NCBI GenBank assembly: GCA_019510435.1
Contig: JAEKKJ010000022.1
Coordinates: 1-63,456 of the forward strand
From: Caulobacterales bacterium
GTDB lineage: Bacteria > Pseudomonadota > Alphaproteobacteria > Caulobacterales > Caulobacteraceae
Direction: 5' to 3'
Length of the DNA stretch: 63,456 nucleotides
A program made the position numbers and the translations under genes. This document shows positions 37,686-46,500 of this stretch, piece by piece; within the stretch, counting starts at the first letter, position 1; every line of letters begins with the position of its first letter. The notes under the pieces are model-generated. The model did no database searches. It was not told the origin of the DNA and saw only the letters and a list, made by a program, of their open reading frames with translations.

Positions 37686-39923
37686 ATGAACACGCACCGG
37701 TCGAAGCGGTTTGCAAACGGCGGCTCCCTGACGCTGCTTGCGTGGCTTTGTGCGGGACCGGCGTTCGCTGAGGCCCCGACGCCAGCTGGACAGTTGGAAG
37801 AGGTCGTCGTCACCGCGCAGAAGCGATCCGAGAACCTGCAGGAGGTGCCCACCTCGATAAGCGTCCTCGGGGGCGACCAGCTCGAACAACTCGGGGCCAC
37901 CAACCTCACCCAATATGCCGGCTACGTTCCAGGGCTCAGCGTCGACACCTTGGGCAATCCCGGAGAAGCGCGGATCACGCTGCGCGGAATAGCGCCGATC
38001 GGTTCCGGCTCGGCCGTCGGCAGCTACCTCGACGACGTCCCCGTGGGGTCCAGCACGCAGCACTCAGGCGGCAGCCAATTGGCGCTCGACCTGATGCCCT
38101 ACGATATCCAGCGCGTCGAAGTCCTGCGGGGTCCGCAAGGAACGCTCTACGGCGCAAGCACCATGGGGGGGCTCCTGAAATACGTCACCATCGCGCCCGA
38201 CCTGACCAAGTTCGAGGGTCGGATCGGCGGCGAGACCCTTGCGGTGAAGAGCGCCGGCGACGCGGGATGGGGTCTGCGCGGAAGCCTCAATCTGCCCATC
38301 GTCTCAGGTCAGCTGGCGTTGCGGGCGAGCGTCTATGATCAGCACACGCCCGGGTACATCGACAATCCGGTCCTCGGGCTGAAAGACGTCAACGCGGTGG
38401 ACCAGAAGGGCGGGCGGATCACTCTGCTCTGGCGGCCCTCGGATGAGGTGAGCGTCAAGCTGGGGGCAGTGATCCAGGACATCAAGACCAAGGACACCAC
38501 CGCTGTGTGGCGCGGGCCGGCTTTGGAGGAGACCTTCGGAGACCTCGCCAGCCGATATTCCCGGCGACAGCCCTTCCATCAGCGGCTCGAGATCTATTCC
38601 GCGACCGTCGACTGGGACCTCGGCTGGGGTAATTTCACCTCAGCCAGCAGCTATCAGAAGTCACTGCATGAGGTCCGCTTCGACGAGACGTTCGCCTGGG
38701 GCCAGTATCTGCCCCTGCTGGACCCGGCGGTCGGGCCGGGAGCGTCGCAACTCTACGAGCCCATCGCTTCCAAGAAGTACACCCAAGAGCTTCGCCTTGC
38801 GTCGCCGAGCGGCGGCAAGTTCGAATGGCTTGCCGGCGTCTTCTATACGCGCGAGCGGGCGTTCATCGAGCAGAACGGCACTGCCGAAACGCTCGCTGGA
38901 GCCCCGATTCCGAGCCTCAACCCCTTCCTGGTCGTGCAGCAGCATGACGCCTATGACGAGTACGCCGCCTTCGGCGATCTCACCTACAGATTCACCGACA
39001 GGTTCGACGTCACCGCCGGCTTGCGATGGTCGCACAACTCGCAGAAGTTCGACGAATTGGTCGACGGGGCCTTTGGCTTCCTGATCCTTCCGGCCCCGCC
39101 GCCTCAGATTTCCCGTGGCAAGTCCTCCGAGAGCGTGACGACCTATATGGTCAGCCCGCGCTACCACCTCACGCCCGACACAATGGTCTACGCTCGGGTG
39201 GCCAGCGGCTACCGGCCCGGCGGCCCGAATGTGGGCGTGAAGGGCGTGCCGCCGCAGGTCGCGGCGGATACGCTGGTCAACTACGAAGTCGGGCTGAAGT
39301 CGGAACTCCTCGACCACCGCGCCGTGGTGGACCTGTCGGTGTTCTACATCGAGTGGAGCGGGATCCAGATCAACGTGACCGACCCGGCGACCAGCATCAG
39401 CTATAGCGCCAACGCGAGCAGCGCCCAGAGCAAAGGCGTGGAGTTCACCACCAGCTACGCGCCGGTCCGTGGCCTGGTGCTCGGCCTCAACGCCGCCTAC
39501 ACCGACGCGACCCTCACCTCGAACCTGCCCGCCAATTCGCCGCCGCTCGGCTGGCGCAAGGGGGATCGTCTTCCCTATGCGCCGAAGTGGAACGGGGCGC
39601 TGACCGCGGACTATGACTTTCCCATTGCGGCCGCGTGGTCGGGGCACGTCGGCGGCGGATTCCGCTACGTGGGCGACCGGTTCTCGGATCCAGAGAGCTC
39701 TCCCCTGGTCGTGCACGCCAAGTCCTACACGGCGCTTGATCTCAACGCGGGGGTCTCAAACGATCGCTGGAGTCTGCGCCTCTACGCCCGAAACCTCACG
39801 GATACGCGGGCCTATCTCAGCCCGAGCCTGCTGACCGATCCGCTGACCGGCGCACGCGATCACGCCGAGACCACGATCCTGCAACCGCGAACCATTGGCG
39901 TCAGCCTCGACGCGCGCTTCTGA
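37686..39923 (+). CDS. TonB-dependent outer-membrane receptor of the island
   Basis: A 745-residue receptor with a signal peptide (about 1-29, ending GPAFAEA). A TonB-box-like QLEEVVVTAQKRSENLQEVP is followed by the plug (about 45-160, with RVEVLRGPQGTLYGASTMGG) and barrel strands to the terminal DARF, ending in Phe as usual. It is divergent from tetR with an operator palindrome between them. A serine hydrolase gene follows 74 bases downstream. It should carry the island substrate, probably a peptide-like compound, across the outer membrane. Confidence 0.92.
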   Translation: MNTHRSKRFANGGSLTLLAWLCAGPAFAEAPTPAGQLEEVVVTAQKRSENLQEVPTSISVLGGDQLEQLGATNLTQYAGYVPGLSVDTLGNPGEARITLRGIAPIGSGSAVGSYLDDVPVGSSTQHSGGSQLALDLMPYDIQRVEVLRGPQGTLYGASTMGGLLKYVTIAPDLTKFEGRIGGETLAVKSAGDAGWGLRGSLNLPIVSGQLALRASVYDQHTPGYIDNPVLGLKDVNAVDQKGGRITLLWRPSDEVSVKLGAVIQDIKTKDTTAVWRGPALEETFGDLASRYSRRQPFHQRLEIYSATVDWDLGWGNFTSASSYQKSLHEVRFDETFAWGQYLPLLDPAVGPGASQLYEPIASKKYTQELRLASPSGGKFEWLAGVFYTRERAFIEQNGTAETLAGAPIPSLNPFLVVQQHDAYDEYAAFGDLTYRFTDRFDVTAGLRWSHNSQKFDELVDGAFGFLILPAPPPQISRGKSSESVTTYMVSPRYHLTPDTMVYARVASGYRPGGPNVGVKGVPPQVAADTLVNYEVGLKSELLDHRAVVDLSVFYIEWSGIQINVTDPATSISYSANASSAQSKGVEFTTSYAPVRGLVLGLNAAYTDATLTSNLPANSPPLGWRKGDRLPYAPKWNGALTADYDFPIAAAWSGHVGGGFRYVGDRFSDPESSPLVVHAKSYTALDLNAGVSNDRWSLRLYARNLTDTRAYLSPSLLTDPLTGARDHAETTILQPRTIGVSLDARF

Positions 39924-39942
39924 CCGGCATTGGCGTGCGAGC

Positions 39943-39968
39943 TCGGCCCAGCAACGCTGCTGGGCCGA
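39943..39968 (+). other. Strong hairpin between the TonB receptor and hydrolase genes
   Basis: TCGGCCCAGCA-ACGC-TGCTGGGCCGA is a perfect 11-bp stem with a 4-base loop, 19 bases after the receptor stop. No T-run follows. It may stabilise the receptor mRNA end, cut downstream expression of the hydrolase, or act as a weak terminator. Confidence 0.6.
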
Positions 39969-39997
39969 CACCGCCATTTGCGAGAGGCGCCCGGAAA

Positions 39998-41914
39998 ATG
40001 AACATCTTCCGATTCAACGCGCCGCGAACCCTGGCCGCCTTCCTCGCCCTCGCCTTGGCTGTCCCGGGCGCGGCCGCGGCACAGCCCGATCTGACCCCCA
40101 GCGATCTGCAGGCATTCTTCGACCACGCCATGCCTGCGCTGCTCCGAAAGGGCGACATCGCGGGCGGCGTGGTCACCGTGGTGAAAGACGGCCGCGTGGT
40201 TTTTGCCAAGGGCTATGGGTACGCGGACCTGGCGGCCAAGGCGCCCGTCACGCCGCAGGTCCTGTTCCGCCCCGGCTCGATCACCAAGCTCTTCACCTGG
40301 ACCGCTGTGATGCAGCTGGTCGAGCAAGGCCAACTCGACCTGGACGCGGATGTGCAGACCTACCTCGACTTCCAGCTTCCCCGGGACTTTGCCCAGCCGA
40401 TCACGCTGCGGCGCCTGATGACGCACACGGCAGGGTTCGAGGAGACCAGCAAGGATCTGTTCGCGGCCTCGCCAAGCGCGCTCTATCCGCTCGGCGATTA
40501 TTTGAGGCGCCGGCGCCCCGAGCGCATCTACCCGCCTGGCGAGATCGTGGCCTATTCCAACTATGGCACGGCCCTGGCCGGCTACATCGTGCAGCGGGTG
40601 TCGGGAGAGCCTTACGACGCCTATGTCAGCCGTCACATCTTGCAGCCGCTGGGCATGACCCACACGACGCTCCGTCAACCGCCGGCGGCGGACCTCGCGG
40701 CGGAAGTGTCCAAGGGCTACGCATCGGCGGCGAGCGCCAAGGCCGAGCCCTACGAGCTGATCGAACCGGCGCCCGCGGGGGCTATGGCGACCTCGGCCGA
40801 TGACATGGCCCGCTTCATGATCGCCCATCTGCAGGAGGGCAGGGGCGGGGACGCCCGGATCCTGCGGCCCGCCACCATGGCGTTGATGCACGCCCGGGCC
40901 TCCTCGCCAGCGCCCGGTCGCGAGGGGTTTACGCTCGGCTTCTTCGACCAGACTCGGAACGGCCTGCGGGTGCTTGGCCACGACGGCGACACGCTGTGGT
41001 TCCACAGCGATCTGCATCTGATCCCGTCAAAGGACGTGGGCTTCTATGTGTCCTTGAACAGTGCGGGCAATGGGGTGGACGTAAGGCGCGAGCTGTTCCG
41101 GGCCTTCATGGATCGTTACTTTCCCTATCTGCCGCCGCCGGCCGTGACGCCCGCGAGCGCCGGCCGTGACGCCTGGCGCGTGGCGGGCTGGTACGAGACC
41201 AGCCGGCGCAACCAGACGACCTTGGGGCTGCGCCGGGTTTTCTACCAGTTCCGGGTAACGGCCCTGCCGGATGGCCGAATTACGATTCCCATCTGGGGCG
41301 ACAGCCAGGGTCGCAGCAAGACATGGCGGGAAGTCGGCCCGCTCACCTATCGCGAGTCCGGTGGCCAGGCGGAGCTGTCGTTCGTGGCCGACGCCAAGGG
41401 ACGCGTCCGCTACTTCGTGAACGACGACGAGACGCCCATCGAGCTCTTCCAGCGCGTGCGCGGCCTGCAGACCAAGACGGCAGTGTACGCCCTTGTTCCG
41501 CTTTCGGCGGCGGTGCTCGGGCTCGGGCTTCTTGGGCCCGTCGTCCCCGACCTGCGGGGCGGCCAGCCGGCGAGGCTCACGGCGCGTGAACGCGCGCTGG
41601 CGAGCCTCAGCCGTGCCGCGGTCGCGGTCCAACTCCTGGCGGCGGCGGGCTGGCCGGCCCTCATGCAGGTGATGGGCGGCGACCTACAGCTTCGCATGTC
41701 GGGCGGTGCGGACCCATGGATGTACGGCCTCTATGCGGCGAGCCTCGCGGCGGTGGCCGGCTTGGTCCCGATGACCCTGAACCTCGTCTCGGCATGGCGC
41801 CGCCGGTACCCGTCGCTCCGGCTGCTTTTCGAGACCCTGATGCTGGCGGGCGGTCTCTACGTTGCCTGGTTCATCCTGACGTTCCGCCTGGCGAGCTTCA
41901 GCGTCCGCTACTAG
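39998..41914 (+). CDS. Membrane-anchored beta-lactamase-fold serine hydrolase (paralogue of 31206-33200)
   Basis: A 638-residue enzyme with a signal peptide (about 1-28, ending PGAAAAQP). Active site Ser94-x-x-Lys97 (PGSITKLF) and Tyr186-Ser-Asn (VAYSNYGTAL). The catalytic domain covers about 35-370. A C-terminal domain with about four hydrophobic segments follows from about residue 505 on (VYALVPLSAAVLGLGLLGPV and others), so it is membrane-tethered and faces the periplasm. It is the same architecture as the enzyme encoded at 31206 in this island, and likely hydrolyses peptides or esters entering through the TonB receptor. ATG 39998 is preferred over the earlier in-frame ATG because it opens the signal peptide. 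Confidence 0.86.
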   Translation: MNIFRFNAPRTLAAFLALALAVPGAAAAQPDLTPSDLQAFFDHAMPALLRKGDIAGGVVTVVKDGRVVFAKGYGYADLAAKAPVTPQVLFRPGSITKLFTWTAVMQLVEQGQLDLDADVQTYLDFQLPRDFAQPITLRRLMTHTAGFEETSKDLFAASPSALYPLGDYLRRRRPERIYPPGEIVAYSNYGTALAGYIVQRVSGEPYDAYVSRHILQPLGMTHTTLRQPPAADLAAEVSKGYASAASAKAEPYELIEPAPAGAMATSADDMARFMIAHLQEGRGGDARILRPATMALMHARASSPAPGREGFTLGFFDQTRNGLRVLGHDGDTLWFHSDLHLIPSKDVGFYVSLNSAGNGVDVRRELFRAFMDRYFPYLPPPAVTPASAGRDAWRVAGWYETSRRNQTTLGLRRVFYQFRVTALPDGRITIPIWGDSQGRSKTWREVGPLTYRESGGQAELSFVADAKGRVRYFVNDDETPIELFQRVRGLQTKTAVYALVPLSAAVLGLGLLGPVVPDLRGGQPARLTARERALASLSRAAVAVQLLAAAGWPALMQVMGGDLQLRMSGGADPWMYGLYAASLAAVAGLVPMTLNLVSAWRRRYPSLRLLFETLMLAGGLYVAWFILTFRLASFSVRY

Positions 41915-41920
41915 TCCCGG

Positions 41921-44344
41921 TCACCAGGTGAACGCCGCCCGATCGGCCGCCCAGGTGGTGTCGGCATTGCGCCAGGCCAGGACATGGGCCGGGCGTGGGG
42001 ATGGCGCGGGCGCTGCATCAGGCCATCCATCCCGGGCCTCAAGGGTCCGGACCTCAAGCGCCCCGTGCGCAGGCCCTGAGAAGGACAAGGTCACCCCCTG
42101 GGGGCCTGGCGCGTAGTAGCGGACCTGGCCCCACTGGGCCGCAGCGATATCGATACCCGCCGGGCGGTCCTGCACGGTGACGCCCCGCAGGGGCCCGGCG
42201 GACTTGACCATAATCCAGACCGCTCGACCGCCATTCCCACCGCGCACATGCAGCGTCAGTCTCTGTCCGTCCGCCAGGGGCGATGCCTCCAGGCGGATCT
42301 CGGGCTTGCGCAAGGGCGCCGGCGCTGCGCGCGCGACCCAAAGCCTTTCGTCGAACAGCGGGGTCAAATCGACCTGACGCGGCCTGTCGCCCGCCGCCGC
42401 CAGGGCGCTTTCGGCCCAACCATCCAGGCGCGGCAGCCCGCTGGCGCGGTAGAAGCGGTTCGAATCCAGGTCGGCGAGGTAGAAGACTTCCGTCATCTGC
42501 GGCGCCTGGGCGGTGGCCTGCGTCGCCGCGACTCCGCACCAAGCCAACGTCGTCAGGCCCAGCGCCAAAGCCCCGCTACCCTGGATCCCCGGCCGCCAGC
42601 TCGCGGTCCAGGCCCAGGCGAGGGGGAACAGCGCCAGCGCCGCCAAGCCCGCGAACGGCGCCATCACCAACGGCAGGCCGGGTCCCATGGCGGTGAAGAA
42701 GCCGCTCGCCTGCGAGCCGATCAGGACCAAGGCAGGGGCGCCGCCGGCCAAGGCGATGAACCTGGCCCGCAGGCTGCTGTTGTCAGGATCGACCCAGGCC
42801 AGGACGGCCGCGGCGGAGGCCGAAAGGAGCAGCGGCCATATCACCAGGTGAGCGCCGAGCGGGATCAGGATCTGTAAGGCGAGCGCCAAGGCCAGGCCGA
42901 ACGTGATCACGCCGCTCCAGCCACTCCAAAGGGATGCGGGTTTCCAGAGCGTGGCCAGGGCCAGCGCCGCCGCGGCCACCGCCAAACCCGTCGCCAGTGG
43001 GTCGAAGCCCCCCAGCAGACTGCAGGTGACGGCCGCGAGCAGCGCGACGAGCGCGACCCGGTACTTCGCGCCGCGGACGAGGGCGACAAACAGAAGGGCG
43101 CTCACGCCGATAACCAGCAACACGCCGCCAACCCACAGAAGGTCAAAGCGCTCCAGCAGCGGATGCACGGTCGAGACGTTGCGCGCCAGGACCTTTACCA
43201 GGCGCCCGTCGAGCTGAAGCGCCAGGGCGTTGGCCACCACAAACAGGGGCAGCAGCCCCACGCTTCGCGCAAGGCCGCCCCAGAACAGGCGCTCCCTGCG
43301 CCGCGCGCGCACGATCACCAGGATCGTCATGGCGCCGGCAGCGACGAGCAGCAGCCAGTTGAGCCAAACGGGATAGACGATCAGCCGTCCGCCAGGAATA
43401 TCCGAATAGACCCGATCGGGCCCTCTCGTGGGCAGCCGCGCGACGTCGGCAAGACCGCGGGCCGTCGCCAGGACCTGGTCGCCCATGTCCTGGACGCTGC
43501 CCAGGTCCAGGCGCGCCGGCGTCATCAGAGCCGTATGGTAGGACGCCTCATCCCCGGTGAAGGCGAAGTTCATGCCCGGGTAGTTCCGCGTCAGGGCGTT
43601 GGTCAGGTCGGTGTTGTTCGGCGCGAGGTGGTAGAGCGTCGTGGCCAGCGAATCTGCGGAGATCGACGGGGCGTGAGCGGCGTAGAACGCCACGAGGTCG
43701 CCGGTTCCCGGACTGACCTCGAACATCGCGGCGCGACCCCTGTCGCCGCGCGCTTCCAGGTTGAGCACCACGCCGACCCGCTTGCGCAGCGGGTCCTCAG
43801 CGAAAAAGGCCGCCGACCCCAGCAGACCCGGCTCCTCACCATCGGTGAACAGGAACAGCACGGTTCGCCGGTGCGGCCCGGAGGCCTTAAGCGCCCGGGC
43901 AATTTCGATGGCCGCGGAGACGCCGGCCGTATCATCGCCGGCGCCGGGCGAGTGCGGAACCGTGTCGTAGTGCGCCATGATCAGCACGGCCGGGAGCTCC
44001 GGATGAGTCCCGGGCAGCTCGCCCACGATGTTCTGCACCTCGCCGGCCGCCGCGAAGCCGGGTGCGCGTCTGTCCGTCGATATCCCCACGCCCGGACGCC
44101 GCGAGACGTCCAGGGCCAGGCCGGCCAAGCGGGCGGTGATGTGGCGCCGGACCGTTTCGATCCTAGTCGTCCCGATCACATGGTCCGGCTGGCCGGCGAT
44201 CACCTGCACGTCGGCCATGGCGCGGCCGGCGGAGAAGACGGCCGGCGGCGCGTTCGCCGCCGCCGGGCTCGGGGTGCGTCCGCTCCAAACCACCAGCCCC
44301 GCGCTGGCCAGAACGCAGAGCAGCAGCGGCCACACGTTGCGCAT
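41921..44344 (-). CDS. Membrane-bound M28-family aminopeptidase
   Basis: An 807-residue enzyme. An N-terminal anchor (about 5-22) precedes the M28 zinc domain (about 40-300). Metal and catalytic residues: His in MAHYDTVPH, Asp in GAGDDTAG, the Glu pair in DGEEPGLLGS, Glu in LNLEARGDRG, and His in SYHTALMTP. Residues about 330-620 hold about nine hydrophobic helices, and a soluble C-terminal domain follows. Large membrane forms of this kind exist in bacteria, related to the ER-membrane ERMP1 layout. It likely cleaves N-terminal residues from peptides in the periplasm. A GCTAA-N5-TTAGC site lies 58 bases before its ATG. It is convergent with the hydrolase gene, 6 bases apart. Confidence 0.87.
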   Translation of the reverse strand: MRNVWPLLLCVLASAGLVVWSGRTPSPAAANAPPAVFSAGRAMADVQVIAGQPDHVIGTTRIETVRRHITARLAGLALDVSRRPGVGISTDRRAPGFAAAGEVQNIVGELPGTHPELPAVLIMAHYDTVPHSPGAGDDTAGVSAAIEIARALKASGPHRRTVLFLFTDGEEPGLLGSAAFFAEDPLRKRVGVVLNLEARGDRGRAAMFEVSPGTGDLVAFYAAHAPSISADSLATTLYHLAPNNTDLTNALTRNYPGMNFAFTGDEASYHTALMTPARLDLGSVQDMGDQVLATARGLADVARLPTRGPDRVYSDIPGGRLIVYPVWLNWLLLVAAGAMTILVIVRARRRERLFWGGLARSVGLLPLFVVANALALQLDGRLVKVLARNVSTVHPLLERFDLLWVGGVLLVIGVSALLFVALVRGAKYRVALVALLAAVTCSLLGGFDPLATGLAVAAAALALATLWKPASLWSGWSGVITFGLALALALQILIPLGAHLVIWPLLLSASAAAVLAWVDPDNSSLRARFIALAGGAPALVLIGSQASGFFTAMGPGLPLVMAPFAGLAALALFPLAWAWTASWRPGIQGSGALALGLTTLAWCGVAATQATAQAPQMTEVFYLADLDSNRFYRASGLPRLDGWAESALAAAGDRPRQVDLTPLFDERLWVARAAPAPLRKPEIRLEASPLADGQRLTLHVRGGNGGRAVWIMVKSAGPLRGVTVQDRPAGIDIAAAQWGQVRYYAPGPQGVTLSFSGPAHGALEVRTLEARDGWPDAAPAPSPRPAHVLAWRNADTTWAADRAAFTW

Positions 44345-44402
44345 GAAGACATCCCAACTCAGGTCCCAGGTGGGGCGAGGCTACACGTCCTCCTCCCGAT
44401 TG

Positions 44403-44417
44403 GCTAATCTAATTAGC
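44403..44417. promoter_or_regulatory. Operator-like site 5 (GCTAA-N5-TTAGC)
   Basis: GCTAA-TCTAA-TTAGC, with perfect arms extended to GGCTAA/TTAGCC. It overlaps the stop codon of the ornithine-cyclodeaminase-like gene (44409) and lies 58 bases upstream of the M28 gene start. Confidence 0.7.
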
Positions 44418-45365
44418 CGAATGCTTCGCGTTGGCTGCAGTCAGCACGAGATCGGCCATGGCCAGGTCCTGCAGCGCGATCCCCGAACTGTCGAAGACGG
44501 TCGCCTCCCAACGGTTGCGCCGCCCGAGCCTGGGGGTGCGGATGACCGCTCCGAGTGCGGTGATGGCGCTGGCCGGGACGAGGCCGGCTCGCGCAGCGGC
44601 TTGGAACTCCCCGATCGTTTGTGACTGCGCGGCGACGTCCGCGAACAATCGCCCGGCAGTCACCACGTCGATGTCCAGTTCCTGCTTGCCGGGCGCGTCA
44701 GCGCCCATGGCGGAGATGTGGACGCCGCGTTTCAACCACGCTTGCCGGATCAACGGCTCCGCCGCAGGGGTTACGGTGACCAGAATGTCGGCTTGGCTCA
44801 CGGCCGCCTCGATCGGGAGGCTTTGCGCCTGGAGGTCCAGCTCATTGCGCACGCGCAGAGCCAGGGCCTCCGCCTTGCCGGCATCGCGGCCCCAGATCAG
44901 CACGGTCTTGATGGCGCGCACGGCGCACACGGCGAGGATCTCGAACCAGGCCTGGTGGCCGGCGCCCACCACCGCAAGGGTCTCGGAGTCCAGGCGGGAC
45001 AGGTGGCGGCAGGCGACGCCATCGGCCGCCGCGGTCCTTATGGCCGTGAGGTAGGACGCCGACACCAGCGCCCTGGGCCGCCCGGTGGCGTCGTCGAGCA
45101 GCAGGGTCGTGGAGCTATGGCTTTCCAGGTGGCGGGCTGAGTTGGCGGGCCAATAGGCGCCGATCTTCATGCCGAGAAGGCCGCGATCCCTGAACAGGCC
45201 GGATTTCACGGCGAAACGGTTCGCGGGTTCGGACCCGTGTCCCAGGGCGATGGGAAAGATCTCTGCCGCGCCTGTCTCCATCGCCAGGAAGGCCGCCTCG
45301 ACGGCTTCGATGGCCTGACGCATCGAGATCAGGCGCTTCGCCTCGGCTTCGCTGATCAGCTGCAT
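44409..45365 (-). CDS. Ornithine cyclodeaminase / mu-crystallin family enzyme
   Basis: A 318-residue NAD(P)-dependent enzyme. KIGAYWPANSARHLESHSST and ALVSASYLTAIRTAAADGVA are the conserved substrate-side blocks, and LAVVGAGHQAWFEILAV is the dinucleotide-binding GxGxxA. The family covers ornithine cyclodeaminase, alanine dehydrogenase, ketimine reductases and the SbnB-type synthase, so the reaction is open. It follows the PLP dehydratase gene by 12 bases in one operon. A dehydratase plus this reductase-like enzyme suggests processing of an imine or keto intermediate. The stop codon overlaps operator-like site 5. Confidence 0.85.
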   Translation of the reverse strand: MQLISEAEAKRLISMRQAIEAVEAAFLAMETGAAEIFPIALGHGSEPANRFAVKSGLFRDRGLLGMKIGAYWPANSARHLESHSSTTLLLDDATGRPRALVSASYLTAIRTAAADGVACRHLSRLDSETLAVVGAGHQAWFEILAVCAVRAIKTVLIWGRDAGKAEALALRVRNELDLQAQSLPIEAAVSQADILVTVTPAAEPLIRQAWLKRGVHISAMGADAPGKQELDIDVVTAGRLFADVAAQSQTIGEFQAAARAGLVPASAITALGAVIRTPRLGRRNRWEATVFDSSGIALQDLAMADLVLTAANAKHSAN

Positions 45366-45377
45366 CCGAGAACGCCC

Positions 45378-46376
45378 CTATATCAGACGGCCGGGAACAT
45401 CGGCGGCGACGGCCTGGGCAAACAAGAGCGGGTCGATGTTGCCCCCGCTGAGGATGGCCACGCTGGTTCCAAGGGGTCTCGCCGCACTTGCCAAGGCGCC
45501 AGCGGCTGCGACGGCGCCGCTGGCCTCCGCCACGAGCCGCGCTTCGCCCGCTATCAGGGCGATGGTGCGCTGGATCGCCGCCTCCGAGACGACGATGATT
45601 TCGTCCACATGGTTGCGGGCGATGGCCCAGTTCAGCGCGCCCATCTGCCGGACCCGCAGGCCGTCCGCGCTGGTCATGGCCATCTGCTCTGCCGGCAGGG
45701 CGACCAGACGGCCGGCGCGGAAGCTCTCGAAGGCGTCGGCCGCCACCTCCGGCTCGACCCCGACCACACGAACGGACGGTTTCACCCGCTTCAGCGCCAG
45801 GGCCAGACCGGAGATCAGGCCGCCGCCGGAGACCGGCGCGAAAACGGTCTCGACCCCGGGTAGGTCACGCAGGATCTCCAAGCCGATGACGCCGGTCGCC
45901 GCCACGATCTGCGGGGCGTCATACGGCGGGATCGGCAGATAGCGGTGTTGTCGCGACAACTGGTCGGCCACATCGGCGCGCTCGTCGCTGGCCGGTCCAA
46001 CCACCACCAGGTCGGCGCCCCAGCGTTGCACGCCCGCGATCTTGAGAGCCGGCGCGTCGTTCGGCATGACGATCGTCGCCTTCACGCCGAGGCGCGCTGC
46101 GGCATAGGCGACGGCCATGGCGTGGTTGCCGCTGGAGTGGGCGACCACGCCGCGGCCCCGCTCCGCCTCGGAGAGGCTGAGGATCGCGTTGAAGGCGCCG
46201 CGGAGCTTGAACGCGCCGGTGGGGTGTAGGCTTTCCGCCTTGAGGTGCAGCCCGGAAGACACGAGGGCGACCAACGGCGTGGCGCGCACGTAGGGCCGAG
46301 TTCGCTCTGCGGCCCGACGGATATGGTGCAGCGTCACCGTGTCGGCGCCCCGCCTGACATGCTGCGCCATGGCCAT
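45378..46376 (-). CDS. PLP-dependent serine/threonine dehydratase-like enzyme (fold type II)
   Basis: A 332-residue enzyme of the threonine dehydratase / serine racemase family. The PLP lysine is Lys57 in PTGAFKLRGA, HSSGNHAMAVAYAA is the early phosphate-binding region, PVSGGGLISGLALAL the glycine loop, and ILSGGNID the C-terminal block. It should deaminate a hydroxy-amino acid (serine, threonine, 3-hydroxyaspartate) or racemise it. I chose ATG 46376 since GGAGG lies 6 bases before it; GTG 46391 and ATG 46382 are alternatives. It is the first gene of a two-gene operon with the OCD-family enzyme. Site 6 lies 76 bases upstream. Confidence 0.85.
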   Translation of the reverse strand: MAMAQHVRRGADTVTLHHIRRAAERTRPYVRATPLVALVSSGLHLKAESLHPTGAFKLRGAFNAILSLSEAERGRGVVAHSSGNHAMAVAYAAARLGVKATIVMPNDAPALKIAGVQRWGADLVVVGPASDERADVADQLSRQHRYLPIPPYDAPQIVAATGVIGLEILRDLPGVETVFAPVSGGGLISGLALALKRVKPSVRVVGVEPEVAADAFESFRAGRLVALPAEQMAMTSADGLRVRQMGALNWAIARNHVDEIIVVSEAAIQRTIALIAGEARLVAEASGAVAAAGALASAARPLGTSVAILSGGNIDPLLFAQAVAADVPGRLI

Positions 46377-46452
46377 CCTCATCCTCCGCACCGGGGCCGC
46401 GCGCCCGGCGGCGACGCTCCTTGCGTCACGCGGGCAAGACTGTCAACTTTAG

Positions 46453-46467
46453 GCTAAGTAAATTAGC
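46453..46467. promoter_or_regulatory. Operator-like site 6 (GCTAA-N5-TTAGC), between divergent operons
   Basis: GCTAA-GTAAA-TTAGC, with perfect arms. It sits between the dehydratase operon (minus, start 46376) and the epimerase operon (plus, start 46501), so one bound dimer could control both. Confidence 0.7.
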
Positions 46468-46500
46468 TAGGGCGCGTGTCAGCGGCCCGATGGAGGCGCC

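Noticed and set aside
33242..46467. GCTAA arms read as Caulobacter-type -10 boxes
   Set aside because: The Caulobacter -10 consensus (about GCTANAWC) resembles one arm, but all six sites also keep the mirrored TTAGC arm at fixed 5-base spacing, and the visible TTGACA boxes are too far away for that arm to be their -10.
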